Positions 4,976 to 12,551 of a DNA stretch of 20,052 nt are shown here, in pieces. The translations under genes and the position numbers were made by a program. Position 1 is the stretch's first letter; every line of letters starts with the position of its first letter. Origin of the DNA: JAXHUA01 sp034189695 (GTDB lineage: Bacteria > Chloroflexota > Dehalococcoidia > E44-bin15). A model generated the notes under the pieces. That model made no database searches. It was not told the DNA's origin and saw nothing but the letters and a program-made list of their open reading frames with translations. Location: NCBI GenBank assembly GCA_034189695.1, contig JAXHUA010000062.1, forward strand, positions 1-20,052, written 5' to 3'.

Positions 4976-7639
4976 ATGAGAAGTGACGACCTTCGACGGG
5001 CATTCCTCGCTTTCTTCGAGGGAAAGGGGCACGCGATTGTGCCCAGTTCCTCGCTGATCCCTCATGGCGACCCGACGCTCCTGCTCACAAGCGCCGGCAT
5101 GGTCCAGTTCAAGCCATACTTCACCGGGCAGGCAGTCGCGCCGTCTCCGCGTCTGACGTCCTGTCAGAAGTGCTTCAGGGTGAGCGACATCGACTCCGTA
5201 GGCGACTCCACCCATCTGACCTTCTTCGAGATGCTCGGCAATTTCAGCGTCGGCGACTACTTCAAGCGCGAGGCTATCCAGTGGGCCTGGGAATTCGTCA
5301 TCGACCGATTGCATTTGCCGCAGGAGCGCCTGTGGGTGAGTGTCTTCCTCGACGACGATGAAGCGTACGACTACTGGCGGCAGATCGGCGTCGCCGAGGA
5401 GAGAATCGTCCGCTTCGGCGAGGAGGACAACTTCTGGGGGCCGGCGGGTGATACCGGTCCCTGCGGGCCATGCAGTGAAATCCTGTACGACCTGGGGGAG
5501 GGCGTCGGGTGCGGCAGACCTGATTGCGGGCCGAGCTGCGACTGCGGACGCTTCAGTGAGATATGGAACCTCGTTTTCACCCAATACGACCAGCGGGAAG
5601 ACGGCAGCAGAGTGCCACTGCCCAGGCCGAATATCGACACCGGCATGGGGCTGGAGCGCACCGCGGCGGTGTTGCAGGGGAAAGCGTCGGTCTATGAGAC
5701 TGACCTGTTCGTTCCACTGCTGGACAGCGTGTCACGACTGGCGGGCAGGCGCTACGGAGAAGACAAGGTCAATGACCGCTCACTTCGAATCGTGGCGGAG
5801 CATGGTCGCGCTGTGACCTTCCTGCTGGCAGACGGCGTGATACCGTCCAACGAGGGGCGCGGATACGTGTTGAGGCGGGTGCTGAGGCGGGCTGTGTTGT
5901 TCGGCAGGAAGCTCGGTCTCGCAGAGCCGTTTCTGAGCGACCTGGCGGACGTGACCATCTCCCACATGCAACGTCAGTACCCGGAGCTTGGCAGAGAGCG
6001 CAAGTACATCGAGACTACCATCAAGGCTGAAGAGAGCCGCTTCGCCCAGACCCTCGAGGTGGGTCTGACCCTTCTCGACGGAATCGTCGAGGAAGCCCAG
6101 CGGAGAGGCGACGGGCTGATTCGAGGAGAGGACGTTTTCAGGCTCTACGACACGTACGGGTTCCCCAGAGAGATAACCGCGGAGATCGCCGCCGACAACG
6201 GCCTGTCGCTGGACGACGAGGGCTTCGAAGCCGAGATGGAGCGTCAGAGGGAAAGAGCGAGAGCTGCGCAGCAGACTACCCTGAGCGATACGGTTGTCCT
6301 AGGAGATAGAGCTTCCGCTATTGTTATCCCGCGCAGTACGGGATTTGTGGGCTATGATAAGCTAAGACACAAGTCTACCATCGTGGTCTTGCTTCCAGAG
6401 AACGAATGGCCGGAGGAGGAGAGCATAGCTTCGGTTTCGCAAGGACAGAACGTTGGAGTTATTATTCGTGAGACACCCTTCTATGGGGAAATGGGTGGGC
6501 AGGTCGGCGATACCGGCGAGATACGCGGGCCGAACGGTCGCGTGGTGGTAAGCGATACGACGCGTACGGCGGACGACCTTATCGTCCACCACGGCGAGGT
6601 GGTTGAGGGGACTATGGCCGAGGACGAAGCTGTCACGGCCACAGTGGACCGCGAGCGTCGCCTCGACATCATGCGCAACCATACAGCCACGCACCTGGTC
6701 CAGGCGGCTCTGCGACATGTGCTGGGCGAGGACGTTCGGCAGTCCGGCTCTCTGGTTGCGCCGCAGCACCTGCGGTTCGACTTCACCCACCAGGGCGCCC
6801 CGACGAAGGAGCAGCTGGCGCAGGTCCAGCACATGGTGAATGGCATGATCCGCGACAACCTGCCAGTCAGGAGCAGGGTGATGCCGCACGGGGAGGCGCT
6901 CGAGGCAGGGGCCCTCGCTTTCTTCGACGAGAAATACGGGGACGAGGTGAGAGTCCTGGAGATAGGCGAACCAGCGATAAGCCGGGAGCTTTGCGGCGGC
7001 ACACACGTGGCGCGCACGGGTGACATCGGCTTTATCCAGATAGTGGCCGAGAGCAGTATCGGCGCCGGCATCCGTCGGATTGAGGCCCTCACCGGCCGCG
7101 GCGCCGAGGCACTGATTGAGGAGCGGCTCTCTCTCATGGAGCGTGTGGCTGATGAATTGAAAGCGCCGGTGTCGGAGATAGGGACGAGAATAGCCTCACT
7201 TCAGGCCACCTTGGACGCCGAACGGAAGAAGGCACAGGCCCTCGAGCGTCAGGTCCTCTTAAGCAATATCGATTCAATAGTGAGTCAGGCCGAGTCAGTG
7301 GATGGAGTGACGGTGCTGGCGGCGAGAGTCCCGGCGTCGGACATGGATGCTTTGCGACAGGTCGGCGATGTGATCAGGGAGCGCCTGGGCAGCGCGCTGG
7401 TTGTCCTCGGCGCGGTGTACGGCGGCCGTCCCAACTTCGTGGCCATGGCCACGCCCGACCTGGTGGAAAGAGGACTTCATGCGGGAGACATCGTCAAGCA
7501 GGTTGCGGCCGTCACTGGGGGTGGAGGTGGCGGCAAGGCTCAGATGGGCCAGGCGGGCGGCAGGGATGCCACCAAGCTCGATGAAGCCCTGAAGCTGGCG
7601 AAACGACTGGTGGTCAAGCGTGGCGATACTGGGGCTTGA
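4976..7639 (+). CDS. alaS: Alanyl-tRNA synthetase
   Basis: An 887-aa class II aminoacyl-tRNA synthetase that charges tRNA-Ala and clears Ser/Gly mischarging. The N-terminal catalytic domain shows TSAGMVQFKPYF, FRVSDIDSVGDSTHLTFFEM and NIDTGMGLERTAAVL. A cysteine-rich insert (CGRPDCGPSCDC) sits between the GPCGPCSE motif and EIWNLVF. The tRNA-binding part contains SNEGRGYVLRRVLRRA. The editing domain has HTATH (His569, His573) and CGGTH (Cys673, His677), the zinc-binding set. The C-terminal DHHA1 domain ends in the glycine-rich GGGGGGKAQMGQAGG. The start is set by alignment and by the promoter just upstream; AGAAGG lies only 2 nt before the ATG, too close for a normal ribosome site. Residues encoded by 6300-6480 have lower GC (near 50%). 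The 3' end overlaps ruvX by 20 bp. Confidence 0.97.
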   Translation: MRSDDLRRAFLAFFEGKGHAIVPSSSLIPHGDPTLLLTSAGMVQFKPYFTGQAVAPSPRLTSCQKCFRVSDIDSVGDSTHLTFFEMLGNFSVGDYFKREAIQWAWEFVIDRLHLPQERLWVSVFLDDDEAYDYWRQIGVAEERIVRFGEEDNFWGPAGDTGPCGPCSEILYDLGEGVGCGRPDCGPSCDCGRFSEIWNLVFTQYDQREDGSRVPLPRPNIDTGMGLERTAAVLQGKASVYETDLFVPLLDSVSRLAGRRYGEDKVNDRSLRIVAEHGRAVTFLLADGVIPSNEGRGYVLRRVLRRAVLFGRKLGLAEPFLSDLADVTISHMQRQYPELGRERKYIETTIKAEESRFAQTLEVGLTLLDGIVEEAQRRGDGLIRGEDVFRLYDTYGFPREITAEIAADNGLSLDDEGFEAEMERQRERARAAQQTTLSDTVVLGDRASAIVIPRSTGFVGYDKLRHKSTIVVLLPENEWPEEESIASVSQGQNVGVIIRETPFYGEMGGQVGDTGEIRGPNGRVVVSDTTRTADDLIVHHGEVVEGTMAEDEAVTATVDRERRLDIMRNHTATHLVQAALRHVLGEDVRQSGSLVAPQHLRFDFTHQGAPTKEQLAQVQHMVNGMIRDNLPVRSRVMPHGEALEAGALAFFDEKYGDEVRVLEIGEPAISRELCGGTHVARTGDIGFIQIVAESSIGAGIRRIEALTGRGAEALIEERLSLMERVADELKAPVSEIGTRIASLQATLDAERKKAQALERQVLLSNIDSIVSQAESVDGVTVLAARVPASDMDALRQVGDVIRERLGSALVVLGAVYGGRPNFVAMATPDLVERGLHAGDIVKQVAAVTGGGGGGKAQMGQAGGRDATKLDEALKLAKRLVVKRGDTGA

Positions 7640-8042
7640 TTTCGGAGAGAGGCGCATTGGCGTTGCACTGGCCGACGCAGACGGTCTTGTTGCCATTCCG
7701 CTGACCGTGCTGGAACGGGTGAGCGAGGAGGCAGACGCAAGCGGTATTGCAGCGCTGAGTCGTCAGTATGGGGCCAAGCGCATTGTGGTGGGGCTGCCGC
7801 TTTCGCTTGATGGGGGCATCGGCAACCAGGCCGAGACAGTCCTCGCCTTCGCCAGAACGTTGAGTGAGTCAATTGATGTCCCCGTCGATACATGGGACGA
7901 GCGCTACTCTACAGTTGCCGCGGAGAGCATGCTGCTGGAAACCGGGATGAAGAGTCGGAAGCGGAAGGGGCGGCGTGATGCACTGGCGGCGGCGATCATC
8001 CTCCAGAGCTACCTCGACAGCAACAAGCTTGCACGAGACTAG
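7620..8042 (+). CDS. ruvX: RuvX/YqgF Holliday junction resolvase-like nuclease
   Basis: A 140-aa RNase H-fold protein of the YqgF/RuvX family, a cytoplasmic nuclease implicated in 16S rRNA 5' end processing and proposed as a Holliday junction resolvase. The conserved acidic residues are present: Asp7 in LGLDFGERRIGVALAD, Asp93/Glu94 in WDERYSTVAAE, and Asp120 in RRDALAAAIILQSYL. IVVGLPLSLDG (55-65) is also typical. The start is GTG at 7620, inside the alaS 3' end, giving a protein that begins MAILGLDFG as expected. Location directly after alaS is a common arrangement for this gene. It is followed after 5 bp by aroE, so it lies in the same transcription unit. Confidence 0.94.
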   Translation: MAILGLDFGERRIGVALADADGLVAIPLTVLERVSEEADASGIAALSRQYGAKRIVVGLPLSLDGGIGNQAETVLAFARTLSESIDVPVDTWDERYSTVAAESMLLETGMKSRKRKGRRDALAAAIILQSYLDSNKLARD

Positions 8043-8047
8043 GACGC

Positions 8048-8899
8048 ATGACCGAGTACGTAGGCCTTATCGGTTACCCGCTGGGCCATTCCGTGTCCCC
8101 CGCTATGCAACAGGCTGCCTTCGACTACTGCGGACTGGACGTTCGCTATGAGGCATGGGAGACGGAACCTTCGGCCCTGGCACTGGCCGTGGAGCGGCTG
8201 CGACAGCCATCGGTGCTGGGAGCGAATGTCACTGTGCCACACAAGGAGACGGTGATTCCGCTCCTTGACGAACTGGATGGCAGTGCGCGCCAGGTTGGAG
8301 CGGTCAACACGGTCGCGAATAGACACAGCAGGCTGGGAGGATACAACAGCGATGGCGACGGCTTCGTCACCGCTCTCCGTCAAAGGGGCGGATTCGACCC
8401 GCGCGGCAAGCGCGTTCTGGTGCTCGGCGCGGGCGGAGCTTCGCGGGGCGTTTGCTTCGCGCTGTGCGTGGCCGGCGTGAGCCGCCTCGGAATCGTCAAT
8501 CGCACTCTCGAGCGCGCTGAAGCACTCGCCGCAGACCTGCGACAGGCTGGCGTCAACGTGTTCACCTTGCCGTGGGAGGCCGACCATCTCGCGAAGGCTG
8601 TATCGGAGTGCGACCTTCTGGTCAACTGCACTTCTATGGGGATGAGGCACGGTCCAGACGAAGGCAAATCGCCGCTGCCGGCATCTATCATCCCGAGCCG
8701 CACACTTGTATGCGACGTGGTGTATAATCCATTGGAGACGGCGCTTCTATCCGAGGCGAGCAAGGCCGGGGCACGAACACTCGGCGGGCTCGCTATGCTG
8801 GTGTACCAGGGCGCCGCAGCCTTCGAACTGTGGACGGGCCAGCAGGCGCCTATTGACATAATGTTCAGTGCTGCGGAGCGCGCGGTGCGCGGCGCGTAG
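8048..8899 (+). CDS. aroE: Shikimate 5-dehydrogenase
   Basis: A 283-aa NADP-dependent enzyme that reduces 3-dehydroshikimate to shikimate. The substrate domain shows GYPLGHSVSP (Ser15, Ser17), NVTVPHK with catalytic Lys66, GAVNTV, and GYNSDGDGF with catalytic Asp102. The nucleotide-binding domain has GAGGASRG (127-134) and NRTLERA (151-157), whose Arg and Thr suggest NADP preference. LVNCTSMGM, CDVVYNPLETALL and the closing LVYQGAAAFELWTG are also diagnostic. NSD replaces the usual NTD at 100-102, a conservative change. The gene begins 5 bp after ruvX with AGGA just before the ATG, and is followed by aroC, the TIM-barrel gene and aroKB in one shikimate block. Confidence 0.96.
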   Translation: MTEYVGLIGYPLGHSVSPAMQQAAFDYCGLDVRYEAWETEPSALALAVERLRQPSVLGANVTVPHKETVIPLLDELDGSARQVGAVNTVANRHSRLGGYNSDGDGFVTALRQRGGFDPRGKRVLVLGAGGASRGVCFALCVAGVSRLGIVNRTLERAEALAADLRQAGVNVFTLPWEADHLAKAVSECDLLVNCTSMGMRHGPDEGKSPLPASIIPSRTLVCDVVYNPLETALLSEASKAGARTLGGLAMLVYQGAAAFELWTGQQAPIDIMFSAAERAVRGA

Positions 8900-8913
8900 A
8901 AGCATGGGTGCAA

Positions 8914-8922
8914 AGGGAGGAG
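8914..8922 (+). promoter_or_regulatory. Strong ribosome binding site deciding the aroC TTG start
   Basis: AAGGGAGGAG precedes a TTG at 8925. The in-frame ATG at 8904 has no Shine-Dalgarno sequence and would add seven unconserved residues, and the one at 8868 lies inside aroE. The TTG gives a protein starting MGYRFLTAGESHG, as in other chorismate synthases. Confidence 0.6.
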
Positions 8923-8924
8923 CA

Positions 8925-10085
8925 TTGGGCTACCGGTTCCTGACAGCAGGTGAGTCGCACGGCAAAGCGCTGACGGCAATCGTCGAGGGCCTGCCGGCCG
9001 GTCTGGCCCTCGACGAGGACTACATAGCCTGCGACCTTAAGCGCCGGCAGGGGGGCTATGGCCGTGGTGGTCGCATGAAGATCGAGCAGGACAGGGCGGA
9101 AATCCTGTCGGGGGTCCGCTACGGCTTCACCATAGGCAGTCCAATCTCCCTTCTTATCTGGAACCGTGACTGGGACAACTGGCAGGAGACCATGGCCGTG
9201 AAGCGGGTCGACAGGGAGAGTGACGCAGTAACGCGCTTGCGGCCGGGTCACGCTGACCTCGCCGGGACGCTGAAATACGGGCACGCCGATGTGCGGCCGG
9301 TACTCGAGCGCGCCAGCGCCCGAGAGACGGCCGTCAGGGTTGCCATCGGCGCTGTGGCGCGCCGCCTCCTTGAGGAGTTCGGCATAGCAATCCGTAGCCA
9401 TACCAGGGCGATCGGAGGAGTGTGGGCCGGCGAAGCAGCGACAGACTGGGACCGCGTCGAGGAGTCGCCGGTACGCTGTGCCGACGCCGCAGTCGAGAAG
9501 GAGATGATGGCGGCCATCGACAGGGCAAAGGAAGCGGGTGACAGCGTTGGAGGCGTGTTCCAGGTGGTGGCCACGGGCGTCCCAATCGGCCTGGGCAGCC
9601 ACGTGCAGTGGGACAGGCGGCTCGACGGGAGGATCGCCCAGGGTTTCACGAGCATCAATGCGGTGAAGGGTGTCGAGTTCGGAGTTGGCTTCAACCTGGC
9701 CCACCTCAGAGGCTCCGAAGCCCATGACATAATCGACTTCGATAGCACCCAACGACGGTGGCGGCATGCTACGAACCGGGCGGGTGGACTGGAGGGCGGC
9801 ATGACAAATGGTGAACCGGTGGTGGTGAACGCCGTGGTCAAGCCGATTCCAACGCTGGGCAAGCCGTTGCCGTCGGTCGACCTGAAGACCGGGGAGGAGG
9901 TGCAGGCTCACGTCGAACGGAGCGACGTGTGCGTCGTTCCAGCAGCGGGAGTCATAGGTGAGGCTATGCTCGCCATCGTCCTTGCCGACGCCCTGCTCGA
10001 GAAGTTCGGCGGGGACCACATGAGCGAAACGCTGCGGAACTGCCGCAGCTATCTGGAGGCGATGACCGAGAGATATGGAGGGTAA
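8925..10085 (+). CDS. aroC: Chorismate synthase
   Basis: A 386-aa (from TTG) FMN-dependent lyase that converts EPSP to chorismate, the last shikimate-pathway step. Conserved features in order are LTAGESHGKA (His12), RRQGGYGRGGRM (40-51), RYGFTIGSPISLLIWN, RPGHADLAGTLKYGHADVRP (His109), ERASARETAVRVA, INAVKGVEFGVGF, and RAGGLEGGMTNGEP (285-298), which binds FMN and substrate. The C-terminus VCVVPAAGVIGEAMLAIVLAD is typical. An ATG at 8904 is an alternative start giving 393 aa. The 3' end overlaps the next gene by 11 bp, implying coupled translation. Reduced FMN must come from a reductase elsewhere, as no flavin reductase domain is fused here. Confidence 0.95.
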   Translation: MGYRFLTAGESHGKALTAIVEGLPAGLALDEDYIACDLKRRQGGYGRGGRMKIEQDRAEILSGVRYGFTIGSPISLLIWNRDWDNWQETMAVKRVDRESDAVTRLRPGHADLAGTLKYGHADVRPVLERASARETAVRVAIGAVARRLLEEFGIAIRSHTRAIGGVWAGEAATDWDRVEESPVRCADAAVEKEMMAAIDRAKEAGDSVGGVFQVVATGVPIGLGSHVQWDRRLDGRIAQGFTSINAVKGVEFGVGFNLAHLRGSEAHDIIDFDSTQRRWRHATNRAGGLEGGMTNGEPVVVNAVVKPIPTLGKPLPSVDLKTGEEVQAHVERSDVCVVPAAGVIGEAMLAIVLADALLEKFGGDHMSETLRNCRSYLEAMTERYGG

Positions 10086-10929
10086 CCTCGGATTCCACTG
10101 CCATCGTCTGAGCCAAGTCGACGAGCGAATCGTTGCGAACGGGCTCAGGCGAGGCGAATTCTACCACTTCCCACCCGACGAACTGGACGCGTTGAAGCGC
10201 AAGATCAAAGACCACGACCTCTCGATGAGCATACACTGCCCGCTCGTCAAGCCTTCCTGGTACCCCGAGCCGCCGACGCTGGCCTTTCTGTGCGATGTGG
10301 ACGAGGAGAAGAGGCAGCTGAATCTGAAGATGATTACGGAGACCCTTGAGGCGGCGAGGGACTTCGAGGCGGAGTACGTAGTAGTCCATTTCCCGTCGCC
10401 GTCCTTCACCGACCCGGGAGAGACGAGCCACAGCGATATGTGTGACATCCTGTGGGACAGCGCTGAGCGATTGGCCCGCTTGAGCGAAGAGTACGAGGTC
10501 CCTATACATATCGAGGGATTCGGCCCAACCCCGTTTCTGGAGGGGCGATTCATCGCAGGAATGCTTCGCACTCTGCCATGCCTGGGATACTGCTATGATA
10601 CAGGGCACATGAACATGGCGGCAAAGCGAGACGGGATTGACATCAGCGAGTTCATCGATCAGGTTGCGCCGTCTATTGCCTCCGTGCACGTGTGGAACAA
10701 CCGCGGGCTGGAGGACTACTCGCGCTACCGTCACATCCCGGTCCATCCCAGCCAGCATCCCGGCGAAGGGTGGGCCGACATTGAGACCATATTGTCGCGA
10801 ATAGTGAAGGACAAACCTACGGTGCCCGTCATTCTCGAGAGTGGCACCTCATATCCCTTCGCTCTGGGCGGCTACGACTACAGGGACGGGGTCGAATGGG
10901 TACGGAGACTACTAAGAACGTCATCCTGA
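10075..10929 (+). CDS. Xylose isomerase-like TIM-barrel protein in the shikimate operon
   Basis: A 284-aa protein of the AP-endonuclease-2/sugar phosphate isomerase-epimerase superfamily (metal-dependent TIM barrels). Candidate metal ligands follow the family order: His105 (VVVHFPSPS), Glu147 (IHIEGFGPTP), Asp175 and His178 (YDTGHMNM), His205 (SVHVWNN), His224 (HIPVHPSQHPG) and Glu255 (VILESG). The superfamily includes endonuclease IV, sugar epimerases, inosose dehydratase and 3-dehydroshikimate dehydratase, so the exact reaction is unassigned. The ATG overlaps the aroC stop by 11 bp and its end overlaps aroKB by 34 bp, so it is firmly inside the aromatic operon. It occupies a place where a dehydroquinase gene might be expected, and no aroD/aroQ is visible here. 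I do not assign that function, because the fold differs from both known dehydroquinase types in metal use. Confidence 0.8.
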   Translation: MEGNLGFHCHRLSQVDERIVANGLRRGEFYHFPPDELDALKRKIKDHDLSMSIHCPLVKPSWYPEPPTLAFLCDVDEEKRQLNLKMITETLEAARDFEAEYVVVHFPSPSFTDPGETSHSDMCDILWDSAERLARLSEEYEVPIHIEGFGPTPFLEGRFIAGMLRTLPCLGYCYDTGHMNMAAKRDGIDISEFIDQVAPSIASVHVWNNRGLEDYSRYRHIPVHPSQHPGEGWADIETILSRIVKDKPTVPVILESGTSYPFALGGYDYRDGVEWVRRLLRTSS

Positions 10930-12551
10930 CCGGCTTCTCATTCACCGGCAAATCGGCCGTGGGCAGGGAGGTGGCATGCCGCCTCGGCTGGGACTTCGTG
11001 GACAGTGATGACGAGGTTGTCGCTCTGGCCGGCAAGGACATCGCCGAGATTTTCGCTCACGATGGCGAAGCCAGATTCCGGGAGCTTGAGCGCCAGGTCC
11101 TGGGCAGACTCTGTGCGGCTGAAGGGCGGGTCATCGCAACCGGCGGTGGCGCCGTGGTCGACCCGGCGAATCGAGACCTCTTCGCTCAGCGCGGGGTGGT
11201 GGTCTGTCTCGACGCTGAGCCGGAGACGATTCATCAGCGTCTCCAGGCTGCGCAGGAGACCTACCATATGGTCCGCCCACTCCTGGCCATCGAGAACCCG
11301 TTGGAGCATATCAGGAGGTTGAAAGCCTCCCGGCAGGAGTTCTACGACACAGCCGACTGGGAAGTGTCCACCGATTTGCTCAGCGTTGACCAGGTCGCTG
11401 ATGAGGTGGTCAATGGCTACAGACAGGTGGTAGCCCGGCGCCGTGACCCGGAATACTTCGAAGGTGCGTCCTTCCTCGTTACGACACTGTCACAGGTCTA
11501 CCCCGTATTCGTGGGATGGGGACTCCTGCGCCAACTCGGTAAGCTTATGCTCCAGACCCGTCTCGGCAGGTCTGCGAGGGTCATCAGCGACGAGCGAGTG
11601 CTTCCGCTGTACGGAAGCATGGCATGTACTTCCCTTGAACACGCCGGGTCGCTCGTGGAATCCCTGGCTGTGCCAGCGGGTGAGACGAGCAAGTCAATCG
11701 AGACTGCCTCCAGCGTCTACGATTGGCTCGTCGACGAGCGGGTTGACAGAGACACGAGCATTGTCGCGCTCGGCGGAGGGGTGGTAGGTGACCTGGCGGG
11801 ATTTGTCGCCGCAACATTCCTTCGTGGGCTTCCTCTGGTGCAGGTGCCGACCAGCCTTCTGGCGATGGCTGACTCGTCAATCGGCGGCAAGGTGGCGGTG
11901 AACCACCCCCGTGCAAAGAACCTTATCGGGGCCTTCTACCAGCCTCACCTCGTCGTCATGGATGTGATGACGCTCTCCACTCTGCCCAGGCGGGAGTTCG
12001 TATCGGGGTGGGCGGAGGTAGTGAAACACGCGGTCACCCTTGCCCCGGATTTCCTTCATTTCCTCGAGTCGCACGTCGACAAGCTCGGCAATCTCGACGC
12101 AGAGGCAACAACGGAGGCCGTGCGGCGCAGTGCGTCACTGAAGGCCAGGATCGTCAGTGAGGACGAGAGGGAGCAGGGTAAGCGAACGGTGCTGAACTAC
12201 GGTCACACTATCGCCCACGGGCTTGAAGCAGCCGCGGGCTACGAGCGCTTCCTCCATGGCGAGGCAGTGGCCATCGGCATGATGGGGGCGGCACTCCTCA
12301 GTCAACGCCTGGGCCTCATCTCCGAGACGGTAGCGCTGCAACAGAAGGACTTGCTGGAAAGGTTCGGACTGCCAACTTCGTGCTCGGATATCGACCAGGG
12401 GCTCGTGGCGCAGGCGATGCAACTGGACAAGAAGGTGCGCGAGAAGTCCCTGCGATGGGTGCTCCTGGAGGGACCCGGGCGCACCACTGTGCGGGACGAT
12501 GTCCCCCAGGAAGAAGTGGCCAAGGTACTCGAGGAGCTCATGATACATTGA
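10896..12551 (+). CDS. aroKB: Fused shikimate kinase / 3-dehydroquinate synthase
   Basis: A 551-aa bifunctional protein. Residues 1-175 are shikimate kinase: Walker A GFSFTGKS (13-20), the shikimate-binding DSDD (36-39), FRELE (61-65), the GGGA loop (83-86) and the lid Arg127 in RPLL. Residues ~185-551 are 3-dehydroquinate synthase, which closes DAHP to dehydroquinate with NAD and zinc: PAGETSKS (260-267), ALGGGVVGDLAGFVAATFLR, VPTSLLAMADSSIGGKVAVN, KNLIGAFYQP, and putative zinc ligands Glu374 (GWAEVVKH), His437 (NYGHTIAHGLEA) and His454 (LHGEAVAIGM). Both active sites look intact. Such kinase-synthase fusions are known in scattered bacteria (for example Thermotoga). The two reactions are not consecutive in the pathway, so channelling between them is not obvious. 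Its stop overlaps the TTG start of the next gene. Confidence 0.95.
   Translation: MGTETTKNVILTGFSFTGKSAVGREVACRLGWDFVDSDDEVVALAGKDIAEIFAHDGEARFRELERQVLGRLCAAEGRVIATGGGAVVDPANRDLFAQRGVVVCLDAEPETIHQRLQAAQETYHMVRPLLAIENPLEHIRRLKASRQEFYDTADWEVSTDLLSVDQVADEVVNGYRQVVARRRDPEYFEGASFLVTTLSQVYPVFVGWGLLRQLGKLMLQTRLGRSARVISDERVLPLYGSMACTSLEHAGSLVESLAVPAGETSKSIETASSVYDWLVDERVDRDTSIVALGGGVVGDLAGFVAATFLRGLPLVQVPTSLLAMADSSIGGKVAVNHPRAKNLIGAFYQPHLVVMDVMTLSTLPRREFVSGWAEVVKHAVTLAPDFLHFLESHVDKLGNLDAEATTEAVRRSASLKARIVSEDEREQGKRTVLNYGHTIAHGLEAAAGYERFLHGEAVAIGMMGAALLSQRLGLISETVALQQKDLLERFGLPTSCSDIDQGLVAQAMQLDKKVREKSLRWVLLEGPGRTTVRDDVPQEEVAKVLEELMIH

Noticed and set aside
5500..5560. Cysteine-rich insert in AlaRS as a novel metal site
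   Set aside because: Similar cysteine-containing inserts at this point are familiar in several bacterial AlaRS lineages; it is not clearly unusual.
8865..10019. Long 384-aa open frame antisense to aroC
   Set aside because: It mirrors a high-GC coding gene with strong motifs on the + strand, and its translation shows low-complexity His/Pro/Arg-rich sequence without any recognisable domain.
10075..10929. Calling the TIM-barrel gene 3-dehydroshikimate dehydratase or a dehydroquinase
   Set aside because: Context is suggestive, but the superfamily is too broad and no substrate-specific motif is recognisable by eye, so only the fold and context are reported.
12380..12547. Upstream extension of the ClC frame into aroKB
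   Set aside because: These codons lie inside the conserved dehydroquinate synthase C-terminus and translate to Gly/Ala/Arg-rich residues unlike any ClC N-terminus.
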